Shown here in pieces: positions 1-9,568 of a DNA stretch of 64,000 nucleotides (within the stretch, counting starts at the first letter, position 1; each line of letters begins with the position of its first letter). The DNA lies in the NCBI RefSeq assembly GCF_018860245.1, contig NZ_JAHKPD010000011.1, positions 303,667-367,666 of the forward strand, given 5' to 3'. The DNA is from Pseudotamlana agarivorans (GTDB taxonomy: Bacteria > Bacteroidota > Bacteroidia > Flavobacteriales > Flavobacteriaceae). Both the position numbers and the translations under genes were made by a program. The notes under the pieces were generated by a model that was not told the DNA's origin, searched no databases, and saw nothing but the letters and a program-made list of their open reading frames with translations.

Positions 1-2180
1 TTAGCCTTTACGACCTTAGTTTCTGGCCATCTAGATACGATTAATGCTTCTTCTGGTGTTCTTTCTGAAATATATTGCCAAATTTCTTCAGATAAAAATG
101 GCATAAATGGGTGTAATACTTTTAAATTATTCTCAAATGCAGCAATTACTTCATGGTATGTTTTAGCATCAATTGGTTTTTGATATGCTGGTTTGATGAT
201 CTCTAATAGCCAAGATGAAAAATCATCCATAATCAATTTATAAATAGACATTAAAGCATCACTCAACCTGTATTTACTAAAATGATCTTCTATTTCTATT
301 AACGCTTTTTGAAATTTAGCTTCATACCACTCTAATCCAACTTTAGATGTTTCGGGCTGTTCAATAGTTTCATCTATTTCCCAACCTTGAATTAAACGAA
401 AGGCATTCCATATTTTATTTCCAAAAGCTTTCCCTTGCTGACATAATGCTTCATCAAACATTAAATCATTACCAGCTGCTGAACTCAATAAAAGTCCTAC
501 GCGAACCCCATCTGCACCGTATTCTTCTATAAGCTTTAAAGCATCTGGTGAATTACCTAATGATTTACTCATTTTACGGCGCTGTTTATCACGCACTAAA
601 CCTGTTAAATAAACATTGTTGAATGGTTTTTCATTCTTATACTCATAGCCCGAAATGATCATACGAGCTACCCAAAAGAATAAAATATCAGGACCTGTAA
701 CCAAATCATTAGTTGGATAATAGTACTTAATGTCTTCATTTTCTGGATTTCTAATACCATCAAAAACGGACATAGGCCATAACCAAGATGAAAACCAAGT
801 ATCCAAAGCATCGGTATCTTGGCGTAAGTCTTCCGCTTTTAAAGCAGGGTTATCAGTAGCTACTATTGCTAACTCTAAGGCTTTTTCAGCGGATTCTGCT
901 ACAACAAAATCATTTTTACCATCACCATAGAAGTATGCTGGAATTTGTTGCCCCCACATGAGTTGGCGAGAAATATTCCAATCACGAATATTTTCCATCC
1001 AGTGGCGGTAGGTGTTTTCAAACTTTTTAGGAAACAATTTAATCTCAGGATCCTCACCTAAAACAGCCTCTATTGCAGGTTTTACTAATTCTTCCATTTT
1101 CAAGAACCACTGATCACTTAATCGCGGCTCGATTACAGCTTTTGTTCTTTCGGACGTTCCTACTTTATTGATATGCGTTTCAGTTTTAACTAAAATGCCT
1201 TTTTCTTCTAATTCTTGAGTAATTTCTTTTCTGACCACAAAACGATCTTTGCCCACGTAATGCAATCCGAAACTATTTAATGAAGCATCATCATGAAAAA
1301 TATCAATAACCTCTAAGTTATGTTTATCTCCAAGATTTTTATCATTTTCATCGTGTGCAGGGGTCACTTTTAAACAACCCGTACCAAATTCAACATCTAC
1401 GTACTCATCCTCAATAATAGGAATTGCACGATTACAAATTGGTACGATGGCTTTTTTTCCACGTAAGTGAACAAAACGTGCATCATTGGGATTTATACAA
1501 ATAGCCGTATCGCCAAAAATTGTCTCTGGTCGCGTAGTTGCTATTGTTAACGTATCGTCACTACCTTCAATTTTATATTCTAAATAATACAAATTCCCCT
1601 GACGTTCCTCGTGAATAACCTCTTCATCTGAAAGCGTTGTTTTGGCTTCAGGATCCCAGTTTACCATACGATAACCGCGATAAATTAAGCCTTTTTGATA
1701 TAAATCAACAAAGACTTTAATGACAGATTCACTCATATCATCATCCATGGTAAACTTGGTGCGTTCCCAGTCACAAGAACACCCCAGTTTTTTAAGCTGT
1801 TCTAATATCACACCACCATACTCGTGTGTCCAGTCCCAGGCATGAGATAAAAATGCTTCTCTAGATAGACTGTTTTTATCAATACCTTGCTCTTTAAGCT
1901 TAGCAACCACTTTAGCTTCTGTAGCAATAGACGCATGATCGGTTCCAGGTACCCAACAGGCATTTTTTCCTAGTAAACGCGCACGACGAATTAAAACGTC
2001 TTGAATCGTATTGTTAAGCATGTGCCCCATGTGTAAAACTCCTGTAACATTAGGAGGCGGTATAACTATGGTATAAGGCTCTCTTTCATCAGGTTCTGAG
2101 TGAAAATAATTATGTTTCATCCAGTAGTTGTACCACTTACCTTCTACTTGATGGGCATCATATTTTGATGGAATTTGCAT
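1..2180 (-). CDS. valS: valine--tRNA ligase (5' part, cut by window edge)
   Basis: Class I aminoacyl-tRNA synthetase that charges tRNA-Val in the cytoplasm. The reading frame runs off the left edge, so about 726 N-terminal residues are present; bacteroidete ValRS is usually near 870-880 residues, so the C-terminal coiled-coil arm is missing here. The HIGH signature appears as HMGHM (about 2020-2036) and the KMSKS loop as KMSKS (about 558-573), both on the minus strand. The start is the ATG at 2178-2180, giving [20 protein letters not shown], the normal N-terminus for the family. A TAnnTTTG box lies 31 bases upstream. Identification is secure. Confidence 0.95.
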   Translation of the reverse strand, partial: MQIPSKYDAHQVEGKWYNYWMKHNYFHSEPDEREPYTIVIPPPNVTGVLHMGHMLNNTIQDVLIRRARLLGKNACWVPGTDHASIATEAKVVAKLKEQGIDKNSLSREAFLSHAWDWTHEYGGVILEQLKKLGCSCDWERTKFTMDDDMSESVIKVFVDLYQKGLIYRGYRMVNWDPEAKTTLSDEEVIHEERQGNLYYLEYKIEGSDDTLTIATTRPETIFGDTAICINPNDARFVHLRGKKAIVPICNRAIPIIEDEYVDVEFGTGCLKVTPAHDENDKNLGDKHNLEVIDIFHDDASLNSFGLHYVGKDRFVVRKEITQELEEKGILVKTETHINKVGTSERTKAVIEPRLSDQWFLKMEELVKPAIEAVLGEDPEIKLFPKKFENTYRHWMENIRDWNISRQLMWGQQIPAYFYGDGKNDFVVAESAEKALELAIVATDNPALKAEDLRQDTDALDTWFSSWLWPMSVFDGIRNPENEDIKYYYPTNDLVTGPDILFFWVARMIISGYEYKNEKPFNNVYLTGLVRDKQRRKMSKSLGNSPDALKLIEEYGADGVRVGLLLSSAAGNDLMFDEALCQQGKAFGNKIWNAFRLIQGWEIDETIEQPETSKVGLEWYEAKFQKALIEIEDHFSKYRLSDALMSIYKLIMDDFSSWLLEIIKPAYQKPIDAKTYHEVIAAFENNLKVLHPFMPFLSEEIWQYISERTPEEALIVSRWPETKVVKA

Positions 2181-2210
2181 GCTTTGGAATAATTTTTGAA
2201 TAATAAAGTG

Positions 2211-2218
2211 CAAAAGTA
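2211..2218 (-). promoter_or_regulatory. -7 promoter element of valS
   Basis: TACTTTTG on the minus strand fits the Bacteroidota -7 consensus TAnnTTTG and lies 31 bases before the valS ATG. No clear -33 TTG was found. Confidence 0.45.
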
Positions 2219-2364
2219 CTTATATTTCTTTTTCTGTGAAACTATTATATGAATTGATAAACTAAGCAGAATCCGATATTTTAACATTTATGAAGGTGGT
2301 CAATCACAAGTGATCCGTACATTTGAATTCAAGAATTGTGTTAACAACTAAGCATTACATCTTT

Positions 2365-2372
2365 TATTTTTG
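2365..2372 (+). promoter_or_regulatory. candidate -7 promoter element for the DUF1573 gene
   Basis: TATTTTTG matches TAnnTTTG about 90 bases before the DUF1573 start. The rest of the valS-DUF1573 spacer (2181-2462) shows no other feature. Confidence 0.35.
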
Positions 2373-2462
2373 CAGATTATCGGAAAAGTAAGTATGTTTG
2401 AAGACTTATCACATGCAATAATTAAGCTAAGTCATTAAATTTTAACAAAAAAAACATAAAAA

Positions 2463-2870
2463 ATGAAATCATTAATTACAATATTATTTATCGGGTTAAT
2501 TAGCTTATCGGTTAATGCTCAGGCCAAAATTAAATTTGAGTCGGATACCATAGATTATGGAACCATTGAAAAAGGTTCAGATGGGGTTCGTGTTTTTAAA
2601 TTTACAAATACGGGAAATGAACCGCTAATCATTTCTAAAGTATCATCTAGTTGTGGATGTACCATACCTAAAAAACCAAAAGATCCAATTTTACCAGGTA
2701 AAAATGGAGAAATTGAAGTAAAATATGACACCAATAGAGTAAACCCTATTAGAAAAACCATTACAGTAATTTCAAATGCCGAAACTCCAACAGTGGCTCT
2801 TAAAATTAAAGGTCTAGTTGTTGAAAAGAAAGGTGTTATGGATAAAAAAGACAAAAGTGTGATGCAATAA
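2463..2870 (+). CDS. secreted DUF1573 domain protein
   Basis: A 135-residue exported protein. Residues 1-20 form a signal peptide ending near VNAQA. The rest is one DUF1573 (Ig-like, ASPM/SPD-2/hydin-type beta-sandwich) domain with the family hallmark SSCGCT, cysteines at 64 and 66, and a Lys-rich tail. The exact role of these small bacteroidete proteins is unknown; they are presumably periplasmic or surface proteins. It stands alone between valS and an aminotransferase and is closed by a strong hairpin. The family call is firm; function is open. Confidence 0.85.
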   Translation: MKSLITILFIGLISLSVNAQAKIKFESDTIDYGTIEKGSDGVRVFKFTNTGNEPLIISKVSSSCGCTIPKKPKDPILPGKNGEIEVKYDTNRVNPIRKTITVISNAETPTVALKIKGLVVEKKGVMDKKDKSVMQ

Positions 2871-2897
2871 CCAAGGCATTTCATTCACAAAACACCA

Positions 2898-2927
2898 AAA
2901 AGGCTTAAACATGTGTTTAAGCCTTTT
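2898..2927 (+). terminator. rho-independent terminator after the DUF1573 gene
   Basis: Perfect 14-bp stem (AAAAGGCTTAAACA with its complement) around a TG loop, ending in a short T run, 27 bases after the stop codon. The A run on its left would also allow minus-strand action. Confidence 0.8.
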
Positions 2928-3077
2928 GCATATTATAGCATTCAATAACATAAATTAACAAAAGATCGTGCTATTTCTTATCAAACTAATCAATTTCTTA
3001 AGCATACATCTATTTTAGTCGCGTTTATTGAAAAACTTAATAATATTTTCTCAACTTTACACCCTAAATTGATATAA

Positions 3078-4268
3078 ATGCCAACCATATCTAATAAAGG
3101 CCGCAAAATGCCCGCTTCCCCTATAAGAAAACTTGTTCCGTATGCAGAACAAGCAGTTAAAAACGGAAAGCATATTTACTATTTAAACATTGGACAACCA
3201 GACATAAAAACGCCTGAAGTAGCCATAAATGCGGTTAAAAATAGTGATATTGATATTTTATCTTATTCTAGGTCTCAAGGATCTGAAACCTATAGAAAAA
3301 AGTTAGCGACCTACTACAACAAGCACGGTATTAAAGTGATTCATGAAGATATTATCGTTACTACTGGGGCTAGTGAAGCTTTACAATTTTTATTTAGCAG
3401 CATCATGGATCCCGAAGATGAAGTTATTATCTCCGAACCATTTTATGCTAATTATATAGCGTTTTCGACGGCAACAGGAGTAAACGTTGTTCCTGCTATT
3501 TGTAGCATCGATGATAATTTTGCGCTGCCCTCTATTGAAACTTTTGAAAGTTTAATTACCAATAAAACTAAAGCCATATTAATTTGTAATCCAGGGAATC
3601 CCACAGGAACCTTGTATTCTAAACAAGAAATAGAACAACTAGCCGCTTTAGCTATAAAGCACGATTTATTTTTGATTGCCGACGAGGTATATCGCGAGTT
3701 TATATACGACGGTGAGACCCATTACTCCATTATGCAAGTCGATGGTATCGAGCAACACGCCGTTATTATTGATTCGGTATCTAAACGCTACAGTATGTGT
3801 GGTGCACGCGTTGGCTTTTTAGTTTCTAAAAACAAAAAAGTTATGGATACAGTTTTAAAATTTGCGCAAGCAAGATTAAGTCCGCCAACATATGCACAAA
3901 TTGCCAGTGAAGCTGCCCTAGATACCCCGCAAAGTTATTTTGATGAAGTGATTCACGAATATGTGGAGCGCCGAAACATTCTTATTTCTGAACTAAAAAA
4001 AATAGAAGGTATTAAAGTTGCTAAGCCAAAAGGCGCTTTTTACTGCATTGTTGAACTTCCGGTAAAAGACACCGACAAGTTTGCTCAATGGCTTTTAGAA
4101 AAATTTGAAATAAATGGAGAAACCATAATGGTCGCACCTGCAAATGGGTTTTATTCAACTCCTGGTGTTGGATTAAACCAAATACGAATTGCTTACGTAC
4201 TTAACAAAGAAAGCTTAATAAAAGCAGTTCATATTTTAAAAGAAGCCTTAAAAATCTATAAAGACTAA
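3078..4268 (+). CDS. PLP-dependent class I/II aminotransferase
   Basis: A 396-residue fold-type I aminotransferase of the AspB/AspC type. Visible motifs are NIGQPD near residue 38, NPGNPTG at 171-177, ADEVYREF at 201-208 (Asp202 and Tyr205 contact the cofactor), the Schiff-base lysine K236 in DSVSKRYSMCG, and Arg244 for phosphate contact. The C-terminal substrate arginine region (IRIAYV) is present. Aspartate or an aromatic amino acid is the likeliest substrate, but sequence alone does not fix this. murB starts four bases after its stop codon, so the two are probably co-transcribed although their pathways differ. Confidence 0.88.
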   Translation: MPTISNKGRKMPASPIRKLVPYAEQAVKNGKHIYYLNIGQPDIKTPEVAINAVKNSDIDILSYSRSQGSETYRKKLATYYNKHGIKVIHEDIIVTTGASEALQFLFSSIMDPEDEVIISEPFYANYIAFSTATGVNVVPAICSIDDNFALPSIETFESLITNKTKAILICNPGNPTGTLYSKQEIEQLAALAIKHDLFLIADEVYREFIYDGETHYSIMQVDGIEQHAVIIDSVSKRYSMCGARVGFLVSKNKKVMDTVLKFAQARLSPPTYAQIASEAALDTPQSYFDEVIHEYVERRNILISELKKIEGIKVAKPKGAFYCIVELPVKDTDKFAQWLLEKFEINGETIMVAPANGFYSTPGVGLNQIRIAYVLNKESLIKAVHILKEALKIYKD

Positions 4269-4272
4269 AACT

Positions 4273-5286
4273 GTGCATATCGAACAAAACACATCCTTAA
4301 AACCATACAATACTTTTGGTATTGATGCTAAAGCAAAACATTTTGTTTCAGTCGATAATATTAATGAGCTAACAACGGTCCTTTCACTAAATGACTACCC
4401 TAATAAATTAATTTTAGGTGGCGGCAGTAATATGTTACTTACCAAAGATTTTGATGGCTTAGTGATTAAATTGGGTTTCAAAGGCATTGAAGTTGTTTCT
4501 GAGGATGAGGATTTTGTTACAGTAAAAGCTCAGGCTGGTGAAGTGTGGCATGATTTTGTACTTTGGACCATTAACAACAATTATGGCGGTATTGAAAATT
4601 TATCTCTAATACCAGGAAACGTTGGCACGGCACCCATTCAAAACATTGGAGCTTACGGCGTGGAGTTAAAGGACGCTTTTGAATCTTGTGAAGCCATTTC
4701 TATGGCTTCAAAAACCATGCATACTTTTACCAAAGCCGACTGTCAATTTGGATATAGAAATTCAATTTTCAAACAAGAAGCTAAAGGCAAATATATCATA
4801 ACTAATGTTAATTTTAAGCTTACAAAAAAAGACCATAAGTTACATGTACATTATGGAGCCATTGCTTCAGAATTAGAGAATGAAGGGGTTACAAACCCTA
4901 CTATTCAAGACGTTTCTAAGGCGGTTATTGCGATCCGTGAAAGTAAACTACCTAACCCAAAGATTATAGGAAACTGTGGTAGTTTTTTTAAAAACCCAGT
5001 GATTTCAAAAGTCGAATTCAATAAATTAACTGAGAATTTCAGTGACATACCTTCCTATCCAGTTTCAGACGAGACGGTTAAAGTCCCTGCTGGATGGCTT
5101 ATTGAAAAAGCTGGATTTAAGGGAAAAACATTTGGGCATTATGGTGTTCATAAAAATCAAGCCCTGGTTTTAGTAAACTATGGTGGCGCTACTGGTGAAG
5201 AAATTCTAAACCTATCAAAATTAATACAGAAAACGGTAAAACGCCTTTTTGGTATATCTATTGAAGCCGAAGTTAATATCTTGTAA
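4273..5286 (+). CDS. murB: UDP-N-acetylmuramate dehydrogenase MurB
   Basis: FAD-dependent reductase that makes UDP-MurNAc from the enolpyruvyl ether in peptidoglycan synthesis. Its 337 residues and the layout match the long E. coli-type MurB. The FAD-binding segments ILGGGSNM (about 47-54) and IPGNVGTAPIQNIGAYG are present, as are FGYRNSIFK, the catalytic serine in NCGSFFKNP, PAGWLIEKAGFKG, and the C-terminal glutamate in IEAEVNI. The start is GTG at 4273, giving MHIEQNTSLKPYNTF; the NTF motif sits where MurB proteins normally begin. Confidence 0.95.
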   Translation: MHIEQNTSLKPYNTFGIDAKAKHFVSVDNINELTTVLSLNDYPNKLILGGGSNMLLTKDFDGLVIKLGFKGIEVVSEDEDFVTVKAQAGEVWHDFVLWTINNNYGGIENLSLIPGNVGTAPIQNIGAYGVELKDAFESCEAISMASKTMHTFTKADCQFGYRNSIFKQEAKGKYIITNVNFKLTKKDHKLHVHYGAIASELENEGVTNPTIQDVSKAVIAIRESKLPNPKIIGNCGSFFKNPVISKVEFNKLTENFSDIPSYPVSDETVKVPAGWLIEKAGFKGKTFGHYGVHKNQALVLVNYGGATGEEILNLSKLIQKTVKRLFGISIEAEVNIL

Positions 5287-5309
5287 TCAAAAAGAAATTT
5301 CTAACTTTG
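5281..5309 (+). promoter_or_regulatory. Bacteroidota-type promoter of the ECF sigma gene
   Basis: TTG at 5281-5283 and TAACTTTG at 5302-5309 are 18 bases apart, which fits the -33/-7 arrangement TTG...TAnnTTTG. The -33 part overlaps the last codons of murB. Best-formed promoter seen in the window. Confidence 0.6.
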
Positions 5310-5352
5310 CAAACTTGCACATTCAGCAGGTTCTATAAAAAATCGTTATATA

Positions 5353-5883
5353 TTGGTTTCAGCAATAGAAAAAGAAATAGTCAACCTCCTTCAAAAAGAA
5401 GATAAAAAGGCCATTAGTTTACTTTATGAAAACTATGCCGATGCCCTTTATGGAGTAATCCGTAAGGTGATTATTGATGAGGACCTAGCCCAAGATGTAC
5501 TACAAGAAACTTTTGTTAAAATCTGGAGGTATGCAAAAAAATACGATGCCTCTAAAGCTAAATTATTTACTTGGCTCTACAGAATCGCATATAACACTGC
5601 GATTGACAAAGTTAGATCACAAAAAAATAAAAATAACAATGAAGTCCAGATGGAGACTTCGACCGTATATAAGGTAACATCCAACGAACTCAATCAGGAT
5701 GTTTTAGATATTAAAAAACATTTAGGTAGCCTGGATGAAAAATATCAAATAGTGATTAACGCCCTCTTTTTTGAAGGTATGACGCAGCAAGAAGCTAGCG
5801 ATGAATTAGATATTCCTTTAGGAACAATAAAATCGAGATTAAAAATTGGATTACGTGAATTGAAAAAAATTTACAATCCTTAA
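5353..5883 (+). CDS. ECF RNA polymerase sigma factor
   Basis: A 176-residue sigma-70 family protein with only regions 2 and 4. Region 2 spans about 20-92 (with the DVLQETFVKIW core element and the TWLYRIAYN stretch). Region 4 spans about 120-172 and contains the helix-turn-helix sequence TQQEASDELDIPLGTIKSRL. The start is TTG at 5353 because no ATG or GTG lies at a suitable position. The next gene, 14 bases downstream, encodes a membrane anti-sigma factor, so this pair should form an envelope-responsive regulatory unit. Confidence 0.9.
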   Translation: MVSAIEKEIVNLLQKEDKKAISLLYENYADALYGVIRKVIIDEDLAQDVLQETFVKIWRYAKKYDASKAKLFTWLYRIAYNTAIDKVRSQKNKNNNEVQMETSTVYKVTSNELNQDVLDIKKHLGSLDEKYQIVINALFFEGMTQQEASDELDIPLGTIKSRLKIGLRELKKIYNP

Positions 5884-5897
5884 ATACAATTTAAGTC

Positions 5898-6686
5898 ATG
5901 AATGAGAAAGTACATACTTTTTTAAATTCTGGCCTATTAGACAAATATCTATTAGGAGCAACTACTTCTGAAGAAACTAAACAAGTGGAATCCCATATAT
6001 CAAGATTTCCAGAAGTACAGAACGCATACAACACCCTGCAATCGAACCTAGAAGTAGTAGCAAAAAGCCAAGCTGTTGAAGCCCCTAAAAGCATCTTAGA
6101 TAATATTTTAGATGAATTAGACCAAAAGCCTGTAATCGAGTTAAAACCTCAAAAAGCGTATAAATCGTGGTATAAATTTAGCGTTGCCGCTAGTATTGCA
6201 GCTTTACTTTTTGCCGGAACATCGTACATTTTTTATAATCAGAATCAAAAACTTTCTGAAGAAAACCAAGTGGTTGTTGAGGAAATTTTTGATTTACGAA
6301 GCGATATTGATAAACACAACGAGATGCTTGATAGCATGATGAGGCAACTTTTAAGGTTAAACAATCCAGAAACTGAAAAGTACATTATCTCTGGAAATGA
6401 AAGAGCAAAAGACTTAAAAACAGTAGCTTATATAAACTCTAAAGAAAAAACATCTATGATTGATGTGGTTTCATTACCGCAATTACCTAAAGAACAATGC
6501 TACCAAATTTGGGCAGACTTGCAAGGTAAAATGGTGAATTTAGGTATTTTAGATAAAGCCGATAGAAAATTAAGAAATATCCCATATATGGAAGATGTTC
6601 AAGGTCTGAGCATCACCATAGAGCCTAAAGGTGGCAACAACGTCGCCTCTAAGGAAAACTCAGTAGCAGAAATTAGTTTACATTAA
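5898..6686 (+). CDS. RskA-type membrane anti-sigma factor
   Basis: A 262-residue single-pass protein. Residues 1-90 form a cytoplasmic anti-sigma domain starting with LDKYLLGATTSEE; it lacks the HxxxCxxC zinc motif of ZAS domains. Residues 94-113 are a membrane helix (FSVAASIAALLFAG), followed by a coiled coil and an RskA C-terminal sensor domain from about 165 (LPQLPKEQCYQIWAD). It should hold the sigma factor encoded just upstream at the inner membrane. No stress signal can be inferred. A strong terminator follows. Confidence 0.88.
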   Translation: MNEKVHTFLNSGLLDKYLLGATTSEETKQVESHISRFPEVQNAYNTLQSNLEVVAKSQAVEAPKSILDNILDELDQKPVIELKPQKAYKSWYKFSVAASIAALLFAGTSYIFYNQNQKLSEENQVVVEEIFDLRSDIDKHNEMLDSMMRQLLRLNNPETEKYIISGNERAKDLKTVAYINSKEKTSMIDVVSLPQLPKEQCYQIWADLQGKMVNLGILDKADRKLRNIPYMEDVQGLSITIEPKGGNNVASKENSVAEISLH

Positions 6687-6701
6687 TCCATAGTTGAACT
6701 A

Positions 6702-6737
6702 AAAAAAGCCTCGTTTCGAATGAAACGAGGCTTTTTT
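6702..6737 (+). terminator. bidirectional terminator between the anti-sigma gene and aqpZ
   Basis: A 16-bp perfect stem (AAAAAAGCCTCGTTTC and its complement) with a GAAT loop. A and T runs on both sides suit it to stop transcription of both convergent genes. Confidence 0.88.
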
Positions 6738-6761
6738 ATTTTACATCATCATGAATTGATG

Positions 6762-7448
6762 CTATTCTTTATCGAACAAAGCCTTATGCATAATTCCTGC
6801 TACAATAGCTCCTCCAATAGGGGCCACCCAAAACAACCACAACTGACTCACATATGCTCCACCTGCAAATAACGCTTGACTTGTAGATCGTGCGGGGTTA
6901 ACCGACGTATTGGTAATTGGAATACTAATTAAATGAATTAAAGTTAAGCCTAAACCAATTGCAATAGGTGCAAACCCTTTAGGCGCTCTTTCATTTGTAC
7001 TTCCTAATATGATAAGTAGAAAAAACATTGTGAGTAAAAATTCGGCAAGTAATGCAGATGACATAGAATATCCATCTGGAGACAATGCACCATAACCGTT
7101 GGAAGCAAAACCACCAATAGTTTCAAAGTCAGATTTACCAGTTACTATAAGATATAGAGCCCCAGCTGCTACAAGTCCCCCAGCTAATTGAGCAACTATG
7201 TAACCAATTAAATCTTTTGCCTCAAATTTTCCTCCTGCCCATAATCCGAAAGAAACCGCAGGATTAAAGTGCCCACCAGAAATATGCCCCACAGCAAATG
7301 CCATAGTTAAAACTGTTAACCCAAAAGCTAAAGCAACTCCAGCAAAGCCTATACCTAGCTCTGGGTATCCCGCTGCAAAAATCGCACTACCACAGCCTCC
7401 AAAAACAAGCCAAAAGGTTCCAAAAAACTCTGCGAATAATTTTTTCAT
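6762..7448 (-). CDS. aqpZ: aquaporin Z
   Basis: Inner-membrane water channel of the MIP family, 228 residues, six membrane helices with two half-helices. Both NPA boxes are intact: NPA at 62-64 in [10 protein letters not shown] and NPA at 184-186 in [10 protein letters not shown]. The narrow selectivity filter appears as His172, Thr181 and Arg187 with an N-terminal Phe near 42, the pattern of water-selective AqpZ rather than glycerol facilitators. It is transcribed alone toward the sigma operon. Confidence 0.95.
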   Translation of the reverse strand: MKKLFAEFFGTFWLVFGGCGSAIFAAGYPELGIGFAGVALAFGLTVLTMAFAVGHISGGHFNPAVSFGLWAGGKFEAKDLIGYIVAQLAGGLVAAGALYLIVTGKSDFETIGGFASNGYGALSPDGYSMSSALLAEFLLTMFFLLIILGSTNERAPKGFAPIAIGLGLTLIHLISIPITNTSVNPARSTSQALFAGGAYVSQLWLFWVAPIGGAIVAGIMHKALFDKE

Positions 7449-7574
7449 AAGTGTTTTATTATATTGGTTAATGTTTTAAATGTACGAATTATTAACAAAT
7501 AACAGTTTACTATTTTTAGTACGACCTTAACAGTTTTAGTTTCAAAAGTATTAAAAACCAAATTCTAAAAATTG

Positions 7575-7582
7575 TACCTTTG
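7575..7582 (+). promoter_or_regulatory. -7 promoter element of the small Cys-rich protein gene
   Basis: TACCTTTG matches TAnnTTTG and sits 21 bases before the ATG at 7604. It overlaps an in-frame TTG (7580), which argues that this TTG is not a translation start. Confidence 0.55.
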
Positions 7583-7603
7583 CAAAAACAATTATTTTTT
7601 AAA

Positions 7604-7807
7604 ATGAAACTTTTTTTTATTACTATTGCGCTTCTAGCATTAGGTATTGCAGGTATTGCAATAAAAATTTGGGCTAAAAAGGATGGAAAATTTGCAGGTA
7701 CTTGTGCGAGTCAAAACCCTATGCTTAACAAGGAAGGAGAATCTTGTGGTTTCTGCGGTAAAACACCAGATCAATTTAATGATTGTAATGAACCTTCACA
7801 TTCTTAA
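7604..7807 (+). CDS. small Cys-rich membrane-anchored or secreted protein
   Basis: A 67-residue protein. Residues 1-22 are hydrophobic (FFITIALLALGIAGIAIKIW) and serve as signal or anchor. The remainder carries four cysteines in GTCASQNP, SCGFCGK and FNDC, which suggests a metal or disulfide site. Similar small proteins annotated only as membrane or secreted proteins are, as I recall, common in Flavobacteriaceae; their function is unknown. ATG at 7604 is preferred to the upstream TTG at 7580, which lies inside the promoter box. The gene ends 7 bases before a glycosyltransferase gene, so they probably share a transcript. Confidence 0.75.
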   Translation: MKLFFITIALLALGIAGIAIKIWAKKDGKFAGTCASQNPMLNKEGESCGFCGKTPDQFNDCNEPSHS

Positions 7808-7814
7808 GTAGCGT

Positions 7815-8927
7815 ATGCCTTTACTGCTTTTTGTTTTCTATGCCTTTTTGGTTGTAGTCGGCATTCAAGTTTTATTCCATTTGGGATTCTTCGCCAAATT
7901 TGCTTTTTCTAAACAAAAACAAGAGTCAAAAAAGGATTTAGCAATATCAGTTATTATCTGCGCAAAGAATGAAGCTGAAAATTTAAAAACATTTCTACCG
8001 TCCGTTTGTGCTCAAAACCATCCTAATTTTGAAATCGTACTAATTAACGATTCCTCAACTGATGATACTCTTGAAGTTATGGAAGCGTTTTCTGAGCAGC
8101 AACCTAACATAAAAATAGTTAATGTTAAAAACATAGAAGCCTTTTGGGGAAATAAAAAATATGCCTTAACATTAGGTATAAAAGCGGCTACAAAAGAATT
8201 TTTATTATTTACAGATGCCGATTGCAAACCGCTTTCTGAAAATTGGATTTCAGAAATGACCGCACATTTCACGACTTCAAAAACTATTATTTTAGGTTAC
8301 GGTGCCTATTCAAAAATAAAGAATTCACTTTTAAATAAACTGATCCGCTTTGAAACCTTGGTGACCGCTACCAACTACTTTTCGTTTGCATTAACTGGTA
8401 TTCCATATATGGGAGTAGGAAGAAACCTAGCCTATAAGAAGGAGGAGTTTTTCAAAGCAAACGGATTTATAAACCATATTCAAGTGCGTTCTGGCGATGA
8501 TGATTTATTTGTGAATCAAGTAGCGACAAGAATCAATACAGCTTCTGTTTTTTCTAAAGACAGTTTTACCGAATCTGTTCCTAAAAAAACCTTTCAAGCT
8601 TGGTACAAACAAAAGCGACGTCATGTTTCTACGGCTACGCACTATAAACGAACTCATAAAATATTACTCGCAGCATTGTATATTACAAACTTTTTATTTT
8701 GGAGTTTAGCGATCATATTATTTATTACCCAGTTTCAATGGGAATTTGTCTTAGGCGCTTTCTTATTCCGAATTGCTATACAATACTTAATTATAGGATT
8801 GGCTTCTAAAAAATTAAATGAAACCGATTTAATCCTACTCTTGCCCTTTTTAGAATGCTTCTTAATCATTACACAATTAACTATCTTTATAAATAATATC
8901 ATCTCAAAACCCAAGCATTGGAAATAG
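7815..8927 (+). CDS. family 2 glycosyltransferase, membrane-bound
   Basis: A 370-residue GT2 enzyme with an N-terminal membrane helix (residues 1-27), a GT-A catalytic domain and two or three C-terminal helices from about 282 on. Nucleotide-sugar motifs are ICAKNEAENL near 48, NDSSTDD at 78-84 and the DxD motif DADC at 134-137; later come GDDDLFVNQ and the QKRRH variant of the processive QxxRW box. It resembles poly-GlcNAc- and carotenoid-type transferases. The sugar and acceptor cannot be told. The last ten bases overlap the start of the next sigma gene. Confidence 0.85.
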   Translation: MPLLLFVFYAFLVVVGIQVLFHLGFFAKFAFSKQKQESKKDLAISVIICAKNEAENLKTFLPSVCAQNHPNFEIVLINDSSTDDTLEVMEAFSEQQPNIKIVNVKNIEAFWGNKKYALTLGIKAATKEFLLFTDADCKPLSENWISEMTAHFTTSKTIILGYGAYSKIKNSLLNKLIRFETLVTATNYFSFALTGIPYMGVGRNLAYKKEEFFKANGFINHIQVRSGDDDLFVNQVATRINTASVFSKDSFTESVPKKTFQAWYKQKRRHVSTATHYKRTHKILLAALYITNFLFWSLAIILFITQFQWEFVLGAFLFRIAIQYLIIGLASKKLNETDLILLLPFLECFLIITQLTIFINNIISKPKHWK

Positions 8928-9463
8928 ATCTAGTCATTAAAAACGCAAAAAAAAACGACCAAAAGGCCTTTAACTATTTGTTAGATTTGTACTGGGACGA
9001 CGTTTATGGCTTTCAACTAAAACGTACACAAAACGAAAATGACGCAGAAGATATTACCATTCAAACTTTTTCTAAAGCATTTGACCGCATAGAAACCTTT
9101 AAAGAGAAATACACCTTTAAAACCTGGTTAATAACCATTTCTAAGAATATTCATATCGATTTACTTCGGAAAGAAAAAAATTCCATTTCACAAGTTATTC
9201 TGAAAAACAATCGTGAAGTTTATGATATTTTAGATGAATCGCCTTCTCCAGAAGACAAGCTCATCACTGAGCAACATTTAGCGAAATTGCTACGTGACAT
9301 CAAAAAACTAAAACCTCATTATCAAGAAATAATAAACCTACGATATTTTCAAGAATTGAGTTATAAAGAAATTTCAGAAGAACTGAAAGAGCCTATAAAC
9401 AATGTAAAAGTAAAACTATTAAGAGCCAAAAAACTATTGGCTGAGATCATACAGAAGACATAG
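8918..9463 (+). CDS. ECF RNA polymerase sigma factor
   Basis: A 181-residue sigma factor with region 2 at about 22-90 (NDAEDITIQTFSKAFDRI, then FKTWLITISKN) and region 4 at about 125-178 (LRYFQELSYKEISEELKEP). It starts at TTG 8918 inside the end of the glycosyltransferase gene, so translation is probably coupled. Unlike the factor at 5353, no anti-sigma gene follows; the next gene is lipA after a 105-base spacer. Control may therefore be transcriptional or through a partner elsewhere. Confidence 0.88.
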   Translation: MEIDLVIKNAKKNDQKAFNYLLDLYWDDVYGFQLKRTQNENDAEDITIQTFSKAFDRIETFKEKYTFKTWLITISKNIHIDLLRKEKNSISQVILKNNREVYDILDESPSPEDKLITEQHLAKLLRDIKKLKPHYQEIINLRYFQELSYKEISEELKEPINNVKVKLLRAKKLLAEIIQKT

Positions 9464-9540
9464 TAAAACCTTTCTTATTTAAGGCAATCATCACACCTAC
9501 TTCTCATGGGCTAACAGGCCTGTTTTAAAAGAATACTTTG

Positions 9541-9548
9541 TATCTTTG
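9541..9548 (+). promoter_or_regulatory. -7 promoter element of lipA
   Basis: TATCTTTG matches TAnnTTTG 20 bases before the lipA ATG. A 12-bp palindrome AACAGGCCTGTT lies just upstream at 9513-9524, near the expected -33 position. Confidence 0.5.
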
Positions 9549-9568
9549 CATTTCTATTTTTTTAGATT

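Noticed and set aside
2555..2884. 109-codon minus-strand frame opposite the DUF1573 gene
   Set aside because: Antisense shadow of a well-supported gene with signal peptide and family motif.
7580..7603. TTG start for the small Cys-rich protein
   Set aside because: The TTG is part of the TACCTTTG promoter box; ATG 7604 gives a proper N-terminal hydrophobic segment.
9513..9524. Palindrome AACAGGCCTGTT before lipA as a regulator site
   Set aside because: A single 12-bp palindrome of unknown owner; without a second copy or a known regulator it cannot be separated from chance.
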